A DNA stretch of 64,000 nucleotides from Chloroflexota bacterium (GTDB lineage Bacteria > Chloroflexota > UBA6077 > FW602-bin22 > CADDYW01): contig JADGGD010000001.1 of the NCBI GenBank assembly GCA_019690095.1, positions 38,745 to 102,744 of the forward strand, written 5' to 3'. The notes beneath the pieces were generated by a model, which saw nothing but the letters and a program-made list of their open reading frames with translations, searched no databases and was not told where the DNA came from. Shown here piece by piece: positions 8,269 through 17,191 of the stretch (the stretch's first letter is position 1; each line of letters starts with the position of its first letter). The position numbers were made by a program, and so were the translations under genes.

Positions 8269-9333
8269 CTAATGAAGTCGCCGCATGCGTGTCACTGCTG
8301 ACGCGGTTGTCCGGGCGGCCAGGGCGTCCGCGAGGATCTCCAGGTGGTGGCGGCTCGACATCGGCGTGGGCGGCGTCGCCGGGGGAAGCCAGACGTGCTG
8401 CAGGGCCTCCGTTGTCGGCACCAGTGTGCCCCCTGTGGGGGAGCAGAGGAAGGCATGGGTAATCAATCCCCGGGGCTGCCCGCGGTACGTGCGCGGGCGG
8501 GCGTAGATCCCGACCAGGCGATCGATCGCGATCTCCAGCCCGGTCTCCTCGCGCACCTCGCGGATGACCGCCTCATCGGGCGCCTCGTCGGCATCGATGA
8601 AGCCGGCCGGGAGGTTCCAGCCGTGCCCGTCCGCGCGCTCACTGAACAGGACGTGATCACCGTCCATCACGACCGCAACCACGCCGACCAGGGGTGTGAA
8701 TAGGGTTGTCTGTGCGAGTATGCCCAGCCAGGGGTGCTGTGGATCTTGGGCCTCTGTCTGATCGACCGCCGCCGCGCGGACCTCGAATCCAGCCCGCTCG
8801 AGGTACAGCTCCAGCTCGTAGCGCCCGAAGTAGGTGATGCGGCGGGGCGTACCGGGGCCGTAGATGCCGTCAGTTATCTCTTCTCCCTCGCCCAGCTTCA
8901 CGGTCAGCCCGAGATAGCCGTGGCCAAGCAGACGGCGAAAGGACGCCAGTACATCCGGCACCTCGGATCGCGATAGGTGGAGGAGTGCGGCGCAGCACCA
9001 GATACCGTCAAACGAGGATGGCGGGAAAGCCAGATGACGAAGATCCGCCCGTTGGAAGTCAACACCGGGCACGCGGCGGCGGGCCTCGGCAAGCATCCCG
9101 TCAGACAGATCGACGCCGATGACCTGGAATCCCTGCTCGTGGAACCACTTGCTATCGCGCCCGGGGCCGCAGCCGGCATCAAGGATGCGAAAACGGTTGG
9201 GCGGTGCCCGCTCGACGATAGCACGTGCAAAGGCCGCGCGCCGCTCTGCGAGCTCAGGGGATATGGTGTCGAATGTACGTTCCGCGAACGTGCTCGCGAT
9301 GCGGTCGTAGGTCGCGATGGTGGGATCATCCAT
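8269..9333 (-). CDS. Class I methyltransferase fused to a NUDIX hydrolase
   Basis: 354 residues. Residues 1-190 are an SAM-dependent class I methyltransferase: motif I LDAGCGPGRDS (51-61), the acidic end of strand 2 VIGVDLSD, and FDGIWCCAALLHL at the motif IV region. Residues 215-345 are a NUDIX domain: VGVVAVVMDGDHVLFSER, then a complete NUDIX box from Gly244 (GFIDADEAPDE, REVREETGLEI). The NUDIX domain has the metal-binding REVREE. Both halves look catalytically intact. The substrate is unknown. The ATG at 9333 is taken because GGGAAGGAG lies about 12 bases upstream; an ATG-type start up to 60 bases earlier is possible. It has no obvious operon partner. Confidence 0.75.
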   Translation of the reverse strand: MDDPTIATYDRIASTFAERTFDTISPELAERRAAFARAIVERAPPNRFRILDAGCGPGRDSKWFHEQGFQVIGVDLSDGMLAEARRRVPGVDFQRADLRHLAFPPSSFDGIWCCAALLHLSRSEVPDVLASFRRLLGHGYLGLTVKLGEGEEITDGIYGPGTPRRITYFGRYELELYLERAGFEVRAAAVDQTEAQDPQHPWLGILAQTTLFTPLVGVVAVVMDGDHVLFSERADGHGWNLPAGFIDADEAPDEAVIREVREETGLEIAIDRLVGIYARPRTYRGQPRGLITHAFLCSPTGGTLVPTTEALQHVWLPPATPPTPMSSRHHLEILADALAARTTASAVTRMRRLH

Positions 9334-9577
9334 CGTCCGCGGGTTCTCCTTCCCCTGCATCATCCAATATTCGGGCCGATCAGCTTCCGGCACGTCAGGA
9401 GCGCGGTTGCCTCACCCGGCAGCGCATGCACACGTCAGCGGCCGTCCCGAAAGCCCATTCCGCTTCATGGGATATTCTACGCTGATAAGGCAGGAAATCC
9501 ACTTGGGCAGAGAGAAGTATGGGCAGGGGGAAGTATCAGGCCGTGAAGGATCGCACAGTGACGATAACAGGCAGTGA

Positions 9578-10660
9578 TCAAGCCAATGGATCAGCCCTCT
9601 CCTGTTCCGGGAAAGCTCGGGTGGCATCGATTGACCGGGAGGGTGGCGTCTGCCAGCGCTGGTACAGCGCCGCGATCACGTCGTCGATCGGAACGCGGTG
9701 AGTTTCGACATCCAGGATGCGCGTCTGCGCCGCGGCCTGGTCGAGGAGGGCGGCGATGCTCACTGCGGCCGCATCGAAGACGTACTCGTGGCGTCCGTTC
9801 TGACTGTGAAGCCATACGGCGCCCTCCAGGAGAGGGGGATGGTCCGTGATCGTCTCGATGAGGAGATGGCGGCGATCACCGAGAGCACGGCGAAGGCGGG
9901 CAAAGTCGCCGTCGAAGGCGATGGATCCGCGATGAATCAGCACGATGCGCCCGGCCAGCCGTTCCAGGTCATCCATATCATGGCTCGTCACGACGACAGT
10001 AACGCGGCGCTCGCGGTTCAGTTGCTGGATGAAGCCCAGGATCTGGCGCTTCGCCAGTACATCAAGCCCGATGGTCGGCTCGTCGAGGAAAAGCAGTTCA
10101 GGCTCGTGGAGAAGGGCCAGGCCAAGCTCAGCGCGCATTCGCTGTCCCAGGCTCAGCTCGCGTGCAAGGGTCTGGTAGAAGTCATCCAGGCCAAGGATCT
10201 CGCGGAGAAAGCCGAGAGTGCGGTGGTAACGCTCAGAAGGGATATCCCACACGACGCGCTTCCACTCGAAGCTGGCGGCCACCGAGTGGTCCCACCACAG
10301 CTCGGTGCGCTGGCCGAAGACGACCCCGATGCGCTGCACGTAGGGAATGCGATCGCGGATGGGGTCCATACCGAGCACGCGGATGCGCCCGGCATCCGGC
10401 GCGAGCAGGCCGGTGAGGAGCTTGATCGTTGTGCTCTTACCAGCGCCGTTCGGACCGGCGTAGGCGACGATCTCACCGCGTTGGATCGTCAGGCTAATGC
10501 CGCGCAGTGCCTCAACCCGGCGGACCTGCGGGTGGAGAAGGCCGCGGATGATGTCGCGGAGCCGACCGGCCCGCTGGATCTGATGGTATACCTTCCAGAC
10601 GTTTGACAGCTCAACGACGATGTCCGAATGACAGGTAGCGCTGGGAACCAACGCGTCCAT
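9578..10660 (-). CDS. ABC-2 exporter ATP-binding protein
   Basis: 360 residues. It has Walker A PNGAGKST in AGPNGAGKSTTIKLLTGL, ABC signature LSLGQRMRAELG, and Walker B ELLFLDEPTIGLD followed by a switch His in VVTSHDMDDLERL. A C-terminal extension (about 245-345) is typical of NatA/DrrA-like exporter subunits. It is the third gene of a three-gene unit with two six-helix permeases, and its start overlaps the end of the second permease by 50 bases. The set matches the COG4586-COG4587-COG3694 exporter family, for which substrates are poorly known. The ATG start has GAGGG about 10 bases upstream. Confidence 0.88.
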   Translation of the reverse strand: MDALVPSATCHSDIVVELSNVWKVYHQIQRAGRLRDIIRGLLHPQVRRVEALRGISLTIQRGEIVAYAGPNGAGKSTTIKLLTGLLAPDAGRIRVLGMDPIRDRIPYVQRIGVVFGQRTELWWDHSVAASFEWKRVVWDIPSERYHRTLGFLREILGLDDFYQTLARELSLGQRMRAELGLALLHEPELLFLDEPTIGLDVLAKRQILGFIQQLNRERRVTVVVTSHDMDDLERLAGRIVLIHRGSIAFDGDFARLRRALGDRRHLLIETITDHPPLLEGAVWLHSQNGRHEYVFDAAAVSIAALLDQAAAQTRILDVETHRVPIDDVIAALYQRWQTPPSRSIDATRAFPEQERADPLA

Positions 10661-11474
10661 AGTGCATCAGCCCTCGGTAAAAGACAATGACCGCGAGGCC
10701 GCTCAGGAGGACTGCGGCGAGAGGGGTCACGGCCGGTGCGTACGGCGCCGGGTCGATCCCGAGGAGGGCGCGGCACGGATACCAGGCGACGAAGCCGGTG
10801 GGAAGCACCGTGAGCAAACCTCCCAGCCAGACCGGCCCGAGCCCGTCGAGAGGGAACGGGGAGATCTCGCGCATGATGCTCATGGCCGCGCTACTGATCT
10901 CCTCTGCCGCTCGTGGTGCCCAGTAGGCCACGCTTCCCCAGAGAAAAGAGAACGCCAGGGTGATCGCACAGGAAGCGAGCAGATTGATTACGGCCAGGCC
11001 GAGCCACAGGGCGGTCGGGTGGAGGGCAAGCTGTCTGGCCGCCCAGAGCACCAGCGCGATCCCCGGGACGAGCGCCATCGCGCCCGAGAAGGGGATGAAT
11101 CCCTCGGTCAGGAGGGTGAGCCAGACCGGGTGCGGTTGGATCAAAACGTGATCGAGCTGGCCGCGCCCGATTCGCCGGCTGATGATCGCGACGTTGAATC
11201 CGAAGAACATGTCCTGGACGGCCCGGACGAGCAGGGCATAGCCGAGCATAAAGACCACGCGCGGCTCCGACCAGGGACCGATGCCCTCGAAACGCGCGGC
11301 AAGCAGGAAGGTCGTCGCAATCGTGCCGAGCGCCAGTAGCATATCGGAGACAAAGTAGGTAAGAAAGAAGCCGGGCTGACGCGTGATCCAGACCAGGTCC
11401 ATCCAGGCAAACAGACGCCAGTGGCGCAGGATCGTGCGCAGGGTCCTTCCCATCGGCTCACTCCCTATACCCAT
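10611..11474 (-). CDS. ABC-2 family exporter permease
   Basis: 287 residues with about six hydrophobic spans (for example GFFLTYFVSDMLLALGTI, FSGAMALVPGIALVLWAA, LGLAVINLLASCAITLAF). The conserved RRIGRGQLDHVLIQPHP motif in the cytoplasmic loop marks the COG3694-like ABC-2 permeases. It follows the first permease after 4 bases and overlaps the ATPase gene, so the three are made together. The protein should form half of a membrane channel with the other permease. Confidence 0.82.
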   Translation of the reverse strand: MGIGSEPMGRTLRTILRHWRLFAWMDLVWITRQPGFFLTYFVSDMLLALGTIATTFLLAARFEGIGPWSEPRVVFMLGYALLVRAVQDMFFGFNVAIISRRIGRGQLDHVLIQPHPVWLTLLTEGFIPFSGAMALVPGIALVLWAARQLALHPTALWLGLAVINLLASCAITLAFSFLWGSVAYWAPRAAEEISSAAMSIMREISPFPLDGLGPVWLGGLLTVLPTGFVAWYPCRALLGIDPAPYAPAVTPLAAVLLSGLAVIVFYRGLMHYGRVGSQRYLSFGHRR

Positions 11475-11478
11475 CGGC

Positions 11479-12360
11479 TTACCCCCCGTAGCAGGCTAGC
11501 TTCTCCCGGTTGGTCTGCCATGCCCGGAGGGCTATTGCCCACAGAACAATGGCCCACCCGACCTGGAGCGGGATCAGGAGCAGGGGTGCGCCGGTGGCGG
11601 TATAGAGGCGGAGCGGCGCCGAGGCCATCGAGGCATAAGGGAGCCAGGCAAGAACATCGCCGAGGCCCCACGGCATCAGCGCGAGCGGGACCACCGCGCC
11701 GGAGAGAACCATCGCCAGGGCGCCGCGCAGCGCTTCGATCCCCCACGGGCTCTGATCGAGGGCGACGATCAGGGCGAGAAACAGGTACTCGAGTGCAAAG
11801 CCGATCACCGCGGCCAAGACCAGGCTTACCGCGAAGGCGACCGCGGCCAGCGGGCTTGCTGGCCATGGGTTGACCCCGAGCGCCGGGGAGGCCAGCAGCA
11901 GGGGAATGGAAAAGAACACGAGGGAGAATCCCCAGCGCCCAACCGTTCTGGCCACGACCTGGCTTGCCAGCCGGGTGGGCTGGAGGAAGAAGGACGTAAT
12001 GCTCCCCTCCCATAGGGCCATGATGAGGTCAGTACGGCAGTTAAGGATATCGGCGAAGACCTCGGAGATCAGCGTATAGGTGAGGACTGCATCGGTAGAG
12101 ATCCCCGAGACCGTGCGCGATCCGCCGAGGACGGTACGCCAGAGCGAGAGGAGGACCACCACGCGCGCGAGGCGGAGGAGATAGTCGAGGGGAAACCACG
12201 GGCTATCGCCCGCGTAGGCAGCCGCTGCCATGGCCGCCGTCTTGTAAAATCGTCGGGCCGATCCGATGAGCGCGGTGATGCGATGGAGCGGCTGGCTCCG
12301 CCGCGGCTGATGCCAGCCAGAACTCTCTGCCGCGGCCGATGCGTGGTCGAGCGTCATCAC
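11479..12360 (-). CDS. ABC-2 family exporter permease
   Basis: 293 residues, six predicted spans. It carries the LYTLISEVF-like segment (AVLTYTLISEVFADILNCR) and SITSFFLQPTRLASQ, the counterpart of the loop motif in the second permease, as in the COG4587-like group. First gene of the exporter operon. The N-terminal 40 residues are soluble and the first span begins near residue 60. The 158-base gap upstream separates it from the SIS-domain gene and is where its promoter should lie, although no clear -35/-10 pair was seen. Confidence 0.8.
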   Translation of the reverse strand: MMTLDHASAAAESSGWHQPRRSQPLHRITALIGSARRFYKTAAMAAAAYAGDSPWFPLDYLLRLARVVVLLSLWRTVLGGSRTVSGISTDAVLTYTLISEVFADILNCRTDLIMALWEGSITSFFLQPTRLASQVVARTVGRWGFSLVFFSIPLLLASPALGVNPWPASPLAAVAFAVSLVLAAVIGFALEYLFLALIVALDQSPWGIEALRGALAMVLSGAVVPLALMPWGLGDVLAWLPYASMASAPLRLYTATGAPLLLIPLQVGWAIVLWAIALRAWQTNREKLACYGG

Positions 12361-12518
12361 GCTCCCTTCTGTATCCAGTGAGGGTAGAAAGCCGGGGGAA
12401 ATCCGGGCAGACTGCCGGACCCCGGCTCGTCCACTAATGATACGTGATCCTGACTATCGGCCGCGAATGCCCCTGGCTTCCCTGTCTGCGGTCAGGGGAG
12501 AGGAAACAGGTATTCCAC

Positions 12519-13136
12519 CTAACCGGTCCGCGTCTCCAGACGCTCGAGGATCCGCTGGCGGAAGAAGTAGCAGATCACGTGGCCGATCTGCATGTGGACG
12601 TCCTCAACAATGCCGTAATGGTTGCTGTCGACCACGATCCCGAGGTCAACGAGTGTGGCAAGCTTACCGCCGCCGAAGCCAGTCAGGCCAATCGTCGTCG
12701 CGCCGACCTCCCGTGCGTAGCGGATCGCGCGCAGGACATTCTCGGAGTTGCCGCTTGCTGAGATGCCCAGGACGACATCACCGGCGCGCACGTACGGCCG
12801 AAGCTGGCCCAGGAACACGCTGTCGTAGCCGACATCGTTGGCCCAGGCGCTCAGCAGGGGAAGATTGTCGGTCAGCGAGAAGGCGCGCACCGGCCGGGCC
12901 GGCGCATCCCCCCGATGCCCGAGTGCTCCCTTGGTCAGATCGGTGACGATATGCGAAGCGGTGGCCGCACTCCCTCCATTGCCGAGGACGAAGATCTGCT
13001 GATCATGCTCGTAGGCGGTCCAGAGCGTCTCCACCACTCGTGCCACGGTCGCAAGATCCAAGCGACCCAGCGCGGCGGTGAGCATATCGATATAGCCGCG
13101 GGCGAAGGTCTCGGGGTCGGTCATTGAAGAATCCAT
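12519..13136 (-). CDS. SIS-domain sugar phosphate isomerase (GmhA-like)
   Basis: 205 residues. One SIS domain covers most of the protein: QQIFVLGNGGSAATASHIVTDL at the phosphate-binding start, GDVVLGISASGNSENVLRAI as the second phosphosugar loop, and ATTIGLTGFGGGKLATLVD. The order and length match phosphoheptose isomerase GmhA (sedoheptulose 7-phosphate isomerase). Whether the organism makes heptose is not shown here, so another phosphosugar is possible. AAGGAAGG sits 6-7 bases before the ATG. It follows the ccm operon after about 80 bases and may be read with it. Confidence 0.82.
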   Translation of the reverse strand: MDSSMTDPETFARGYIDMLTAALGRLDLATVARVVETLWTAYEHDQQIFVLGNGGSAATASHIVTDLTKGALGHRGDAPARPVRAFSLTDNLPLLSAWANDVGYDSVFLGQLRPYVRAGDVVLGISASGNSENVLRAIRYAREVGATTIGLTGFGGGKLATLVDLGIVVDSNHYGIVEDVHMQIGHVICYFFRQRILERLETRTG

Positions 13137-13219
13137 TGAAAACCTTCCTTCTGCCGGTCCACCCGCACCCGGAATAGCCCTTGCAGGGCGCGTTCCACTT
13201 GTTCTCGAACCGTTTTGCC

Positions 13220-13399
13220 TCAGCCGTGCATCTCCCCTGGCGTCGTTGGTGCACCGTCATCGCGGTGCCGCTGGCGCAGGGCCTCGAGCTGGCTCCTGAG
13301 ATCCCCGACTTGCTGGGACAGAAAGAGCAGGTAACCAAAGAGCACGACCCAGACGATTGTATAGGCAGCGAAAAGATAAACCAGATTCTGCGCGGGCAT
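13220..13399 (-). CDS. ccmD: CcmD-like heme exporter small protein
   Basis: 59 residues, found directly downstream of ccmC with a 6-base gap and a GGAAGGA ribosome site. It has one transmembrane helix (about residues 6-28, VYLFAAYTIVWVVLFGYLL) followed by a basic, glutamine-rich cytoplasmic helix (LRSQLEALRQRHRDD). Size, topology and location after ccmC are those of CcmD, which stabilises the CcmABC complex and helps release heme-loaded CcmE. The sequence itself is too short for a firm family match. Confidence 0.8.
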   Translation of the reverse strand: MPAQNLVYLFAAYTIVWVVLFGYLLFLSQQVGDLRSQLEALRQRHRDDGAPTTPGEMHG

Positions 13400-13405
13400 G
13401 GTGCA

Positions 13406-14131
13406 TCATCCTTCCGCTTCTTCGAGAAGCCGTTCAATCTCGTCACGCATGAGCTCGATGCGGAGCCGCTGACGCATCACCACAATGTAGAACAGGGTGA
13501 AGGCCAGCAGACTGATCAGCATCGTCACGAGCATCGAGGGGGGGAGGCCACCCTCTTCGATCACTGGCTGTGGATGGAGGGTCCGCCACCAGACAACCGA
13601 CATCTGCACAATCGGGACATCGGCGAAGCCGATGATCCCCAGGACTGCCCCAAAGCGTGCTCCCCGGGCGCGGTCAGTCGTGTAGGCGCGGAGCATCAGG
13701 TAGACAACATAGATCACCCAGAGGATGAGAGTAGTCGTCAGCCGCGCGTCCCAGGTCCACCAGGTTCCCCAGATCGGCCGTCCCCACAGGGAGCCGGTGA
13801 TCAGGACGAGCGTGGTGAACACGACGCCGACTTCGGCCGAGCAGCGTGCCAGGATATCCCAGTGATCGGCCCGGCGCCATAGGTAGAGAAGGCTGGCCAG
13901 GAACACGACGAAGAAGGAGAGGTAGGCCAGCCAGGCCAGCGAGACGTGGAAGTAGAAGATGCGCTGGACATCCCCCTGGACCGCCTCGGTCGGTGCCCAG
14001 AGGAAGGCCGTGTAAAGCGCCGCCACGAATGCGATAAACAGCGCGCCCGCCAGCACCCAGTCGTACCAGGCCAGCGCCCGCCAGCGTGACTCGCTGCGCC
14101 GGTTGGCGAGCGGAAGAGACGTGACACTCAT
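13406..14131 (-). CDS. ccmC: Heme exporter protein CcmC
   Basis: 241 residues with six predicted membrane helices. The tryptophan-rich heme handling motif reads WGTWWTWDAR (121-130), and histidines flank it, as in CcmC where heme is bound with CcmE. It hands heme to CcmE on the outer face of the membrane. It lies between ccmB and ccmD. Its start is 3 bases from the ccmB stop. The length is normal for the family. Confidence 0.92.
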   Translation of the reverse strand: MSVTSLPLANRRSESRWRALAWYDWVLAGALFIAFVAALYTAFLWAPTEAVQGDVQRIFYFHVSLAWLAYLSFFVVFLASLLYLWRRADHWDILARCSAEVGVVFTTLVLITGSLWGRPIWGTWWTWDARLTTTLILWVIYVVYLMLRAYTTDRARGARFGAVLGIIGFADVPIVQMSVVWWRTLHPQPVIEEGGLPPSMLVTMLISLLAFTLFYIVVMRQRLRIELMRDEIERLLEEAEG

Positions 14132-14134
14132 CGG

Positions 14135-14809
14135 TCACTCCTCCACGACATAATCAAACACGACAAAGGAAAGGATACCAAAGATGAGATCGAACGCGAC
14201 GAGCAGTTCGATCCAACCCGCCCGGCTGCTCGACGAGCTACGCGTCAGAAGCAGGGCAGTTGCCTCGACTGCCGCGATGACCACCGGGACTGCGATCGGG
14301 AAGATCATGAGTGGAAGCATCACCTCCCGGGCGCGCGTGCTAGCCGCCATCGCCGCGAAGAGCGTTCCGACACTGGCGAGGCCGACCGTACCGAGGAGAA
14401 CGATCAGGGCAAGCTCGGGCAGGGCGATCCCGATGTTGAAGAAGGTGACGAAGACCGGCAGGGCGATCGCCTCGACGACGAGCATAAAGAAAAGATTCCC
14501 CAGGAGCTTGGCCAGGTAGATCGCCCCGCGGTCGACCGGCGCACTGAGCAGGCCGTCGAGCGCCCCCCGGTCCTTTTCCAGAATGAACGATCGCCCCAGG
14601 CCGATGATCCCGGCAAAGCTGATTGCGACCCAGAGGACGCCCGGCGCGACAGCCTCGATGGTGTCCACGCGGAGATCGAAGGCAAAGTTGAAGATGACCA
14701 GCACGAGCAGAGCGAAGACGACCATGCCGCCGAGCAGCTCGCGCGTCCGCGCCTCGGTGAGCAAATCCTTCCAGAGCAGTGCCCGGACCTGGCGCGCGAA
14801 AGAGCTCAC
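14135..14809 (-). CDS. ccmB: Heme exporter permease CcmB
   Basis: 224 residues, six membrane helices. The N-terminal LLWKDLLTEARTRELL and the later GLSASVDR-like loop (ALDGLLSAPVDRGAIYLAKL) are diagnostic of CcmB. It forms the membrane part of the CcmAB ABC transporter, whose ATP use frees holo-CcmE. The start overlaps the ccmA stop by four bases, so the two are translationally coupled. Confidence 0.93.
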   Translation of the reverse strand: MSSFARQVRALLWKDLLTEARTRELLGGMVVFALLVLVIFNFAFDLRVDTIEAVAPGVLWVAISFAGIIGLGRSFILEKDRGALDGLLSAPVDRGAIYLAKLLGNLFFMLVVEAIALPVFVTFFNIGIALPELALIVLLGTVGLASVGTLFAAMAASTRAREVMLPLMIFPIAVPVVIAAVEATALLLTRSSSSSRAGWIELLVAFDLIFGILSFVVFDYVVEE

Positions 14810-15552
14810 CGTCTCTCTCCCTCCCCCCGGAGCACCGCAGCGAGCACGGAAGGGGTCAGCTCACTGGCTGATCGATCGAAGACCTTGCGCCCGCGCGCGA
14901 GAACGATCACGCGATCGGCGAGCGCAAGTGCGAGCTCGGGATCGTGCGTCGTGAAGAGCACAGTGCGCGGGTGTCCTGTCACATCGTAGAAGAGTGACCC
15001 GAGCAGGGCGATCCCTGCGAGGTCAAGTCCAGTTTCTGGCTCGTCAAGGAGCAGAAGTGGCGGATCATGCACGACCGCCCGGGCCAGAGCCAGCCGCTGT
15101 TGGAGACCGCGCGAGAGGGTCCGGACGCGGTGTCCCGCGCGATCGGTGAGCCCGACCTGCCCAAGAAGCGCGTCAGCGCGGCCGGGTGGGTCGGGCAGGC
15201 CGTACAGGTGGCCGTAGAAGATCAGGTTCTCGCGTGCGGTCAACTCATCGTAGAGAAAGGTCTGATGGGCCAGGAATCCTACGTAGCGGCGGACAGTGCT
15301 GGCCTGGGATGGGAGCTCCAGGCCGCCGACGCGCACCTGGCCGCGGGTCGGACGGACCAGGGTCGCGAGGATGCGCAGGAGCGTCGTTTTGCCTGCCCCA
15401 TTCGGCCCGAGAATGGCCACTCGCTGGTTCCACGGCACGACAAGGTCAAGACCATCGAGCGCGCGCCGGTATCCGTAGCGCCGCACCAGCCCCTCGATCT
15501 CGAAGGCAAGGTCGGTGGCGATAGACGGCGCGAGTCGGCTGGCGACTGCCAT
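14806..15552 (-). CDS. ccmA: Heme exporter ATP-binding protein CcmA
   Basis: 248 residues. Walker A GPNGAGKTT, signature LSRGLQQRLALARA and Walker B LLLLDEPETGLD are intact, followed by the switch His in FTTHD. It powers release of holo-CcmE from CcmC. It overlaps by one base with the gene upstream and by four with ccmB. Position in the operon, between an unusual accessory membrane protein and ccmB, supports the call over a generic exporter ATPase. Confidence 0.92.
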   Translation of the reverse strand: MAVASRLAPSIATDLAFEIEGLVRRYGYRRALDGLDLVVPWNQRVAILGPNGAGKTTLLRILATLVRPTRGQVRVGGLELPSQASTVRRYVGFLAHQTFLYDELTARENLIFYGHLYGLPDPPGRADALLGQVGLTDRAGHRVRTLSRGLQQRLALARAVVHDPPLLLLDEPETGLDLAGIALLGSLFYDVTGHPRTVLFTTHDPELALALADRVIVLARGRKVFDRSASELTPSVLAAVLRGEGERR

Positions 15553-16778
15553 TACCCTGCTCCCGACTCGCCCGGCACCCCTTGACTGCCGAGGATGAGA
15601 TCAATCAGGGCACGCTTCTGGCGAGCCCGCTCGATCTGATAGGACGCGGCATCGATCTGTCCTGCGGCAAAGAGATCGTCCAGACGGGCCAGGGACTCGA
15701 GCAGGGCCCGCCGTTGAGCCGCTGGGCTCGCCGCCACGGCCGCGCGCGGCCGGAGGCCCAGCAACAGGCCGGCTGCAAGGGCAAGGAGGATCAGGGCGAT
15801 GCCGCCGATCTGGACGGCCCGTGGATCAAGCCGGTTCGCCGGGACGCTCGGCAGACCGATCGCATCGACTGTGACGGGGGTGTTGGCGGCGAGATGATCC
15901 ACAGCCAGGACGCGGTACGTCTGGCCATTGAGCTGGACTGTTCCGCCGTCTTGCAGACGATCGCTCCGAAACTCCAGTCCGGCGTCTGGAGCGAGGAACC
16001 GCATCGTCGTGACCGGGTAAGGCAGGCTCATCTGTACTTCGACGACGCCGTCGGCGTAGCCGACCCGGTAGGTATAGACCACGGCGTGCGTGCCCGGGAG
16101 GACCGGCGCCGTGCTGGCGACCCCCCCTGCGACCGGTAGGAGGTGCGCCGGATCCAGCCCGACCTGCGGCTGGAAATCGCTCGCGCCCTGGGGCAGGGGG
16201 AGACGCAGTGTCCGGGGCTGTACGCCGGGCACCGCCGCGCCGGGGTCACCGCGCAGGTCCCCGGTGTAGGTCCGATCGCCGGCGTTGGTGATGCTCAGCA
16301 TAACCAGCAGGGTGGCTTGCTGGGTCGATGGGTCGATCTCACCGAGCAGCCAGTTCGCGCTGTCAACGCGGATTGCAGCGTCGCTGGTCGTGGTCTCATA
16401 GATGCGGAGGGTGAGGGGACCCGTACCAGCCGATGAGGCATCCACCAGGTATGGAATGCCGTGGTAGACGACCGAGACAACATCAGTCGCCCCGGCCTGG
16501 TCGGGTACATCGGCGAAGCTGAATCGCCCGGCGGCGTCGACAGTCGTCGAGCGGTCGAGCAAAACCTTGCCGTCCTGGCCTACCGCGCGCAGGGTCACAG
16601 TCAGGCCAGCCGGGACGTGCGCGCCAGCTGTCCCGTTTACGACGGTTCCCTGGATGGTGCGGGTCGTGGCCGCTGCAGCAGGAATAGCGGCGGCCGCGCT
16701 GAGAAGAAGGACGGTAAGGAGTGCCAGGATTCCGCGCCCGGCACCTGCCGGTAGTGCGAAATAGGGCTGTCGACTCAT
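15552..16778 (-). CDS. Membrane-anchored accessory protein of the ccm operon
   Basis: 408 residues. A signal peptide (ILALLTVLLLSAAAAIPAAAA) leads to a carboxypeptidase-regulatory or transthyretin-like beta domain (about 40-125: IQGTVVNGTAGAHVPAGLTVTL, DAAGRFSFADV), a second beta-rich region, one C-terminal transmembrane helix (about 325-345) and a short SHOCT-like helical tail (LARLDDLFAAGQIDAASY). It is inserted between ccmA and the zinc-ribbon gene with 1- and 4-base overlaps. It is not one of the classical Ccm proteins. The role is not known; a scaffold on the outer face of the membrane is a guess from topology. Confidence 0.7.
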   Translation of the reverse strand: MSRQPYFALPAGAGRGILALLTVLLLSAAAAIPAAAATTRTIQGTVVNGTAGAHVPAGLTVTLRAVGQDGKVLLDRSTTVDAAGRFSFADVPDQAGATDVVSVVYHGIPYLVDASSAGTGPLTLRIYETTTSDAAIRVDSANWLLGEIDPSTQQATLLVMLSITNAGDRTYTGDLRGDPGAAVPGVQPRTLRLPLPQGASDFQPQVGLDPAHLLPVAGGVASTAPVLPGTHAVVYTYRVGYADGVVEVQMSLPYPVTTMRFLAPDAGLEFRSDRLQDGGTVQLNGQTYRVLAVDHLAANTPVTVDAIGLPSVPANRLDPRAVQIGGIALILLALAAGLLLGLRPRAAVAASPAAQRRALLESLARLDDLFAAGQIDAASYQIERARQKRALIDLILGSQGVPGESGAG

Positions 16779-17191
16779 CGCTTCGCCGTGGCCTTCAGGG
16801 CCTCACCACAGGAGGGGCAAAAGCGAGCCGTCAAGGGCACCTCCCCGCCGCAGGACGGACAGAGACGCCGCCGGGCCCGGATCTCCCGGATCTCACGCTC
16901 GATCTCGTCGTCGATCGCCGCGACCTGCACATCGATCGCGCGCAGGAGCCGGGCGGCTTCCGTTTCAAGACGATTGCGCGTCTCGGTATAATCCTCGGCG
17001 CTCACCTTGCCGACCCGATAGTCGAACTCGAGTTCGCGCAGTTCGGCGTAGACCTGGTCGCGGCGCCGGAGGAGTTCCTCGGATACCCTGGGCAGATCGA
17101 CCGGTGTCGTCTCTCCGCGCAGGAGAGGATAGAGCACGAAGGCCGCGACCGCGATGGTCAGCACGACGGCGGCGGTAACCAGGATCGTCAT
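16775..17191 (-). CDS. CcmI-like membrane protein with C-terminal zinc ribbon
   Basis: 138 residues. An N-terminal transmembrane helix (3-23) is followed by a long charged coiled-coil (about 38-108, RRDQVYAELRELEFDYRVGKVSAEDY) like the start of CcmI/CycH. The C-terminus is a double CPSCG zinc ribbon (LCPSCGGEV and FCPSCGEAL), instead of the TPR repeats of true CcmI. It overlaps ccmH and the accessory gene by four bases each. It may assist heme ligation with CcmF and CcmH, from location. Confidence 0.72.
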   Translation of the reverse strand: MTILVTAAVVLTIAVAAFVLYPLLRGETTPVDLPRVSEELLRRRDQVYAELRELEFDYRVGKVSAEDYTETRNRLETEAARLLRAIDVQVAAIDDEIEREIREIRARRRLCPSCGGEVPLTARFCPSCGEALKATAKR

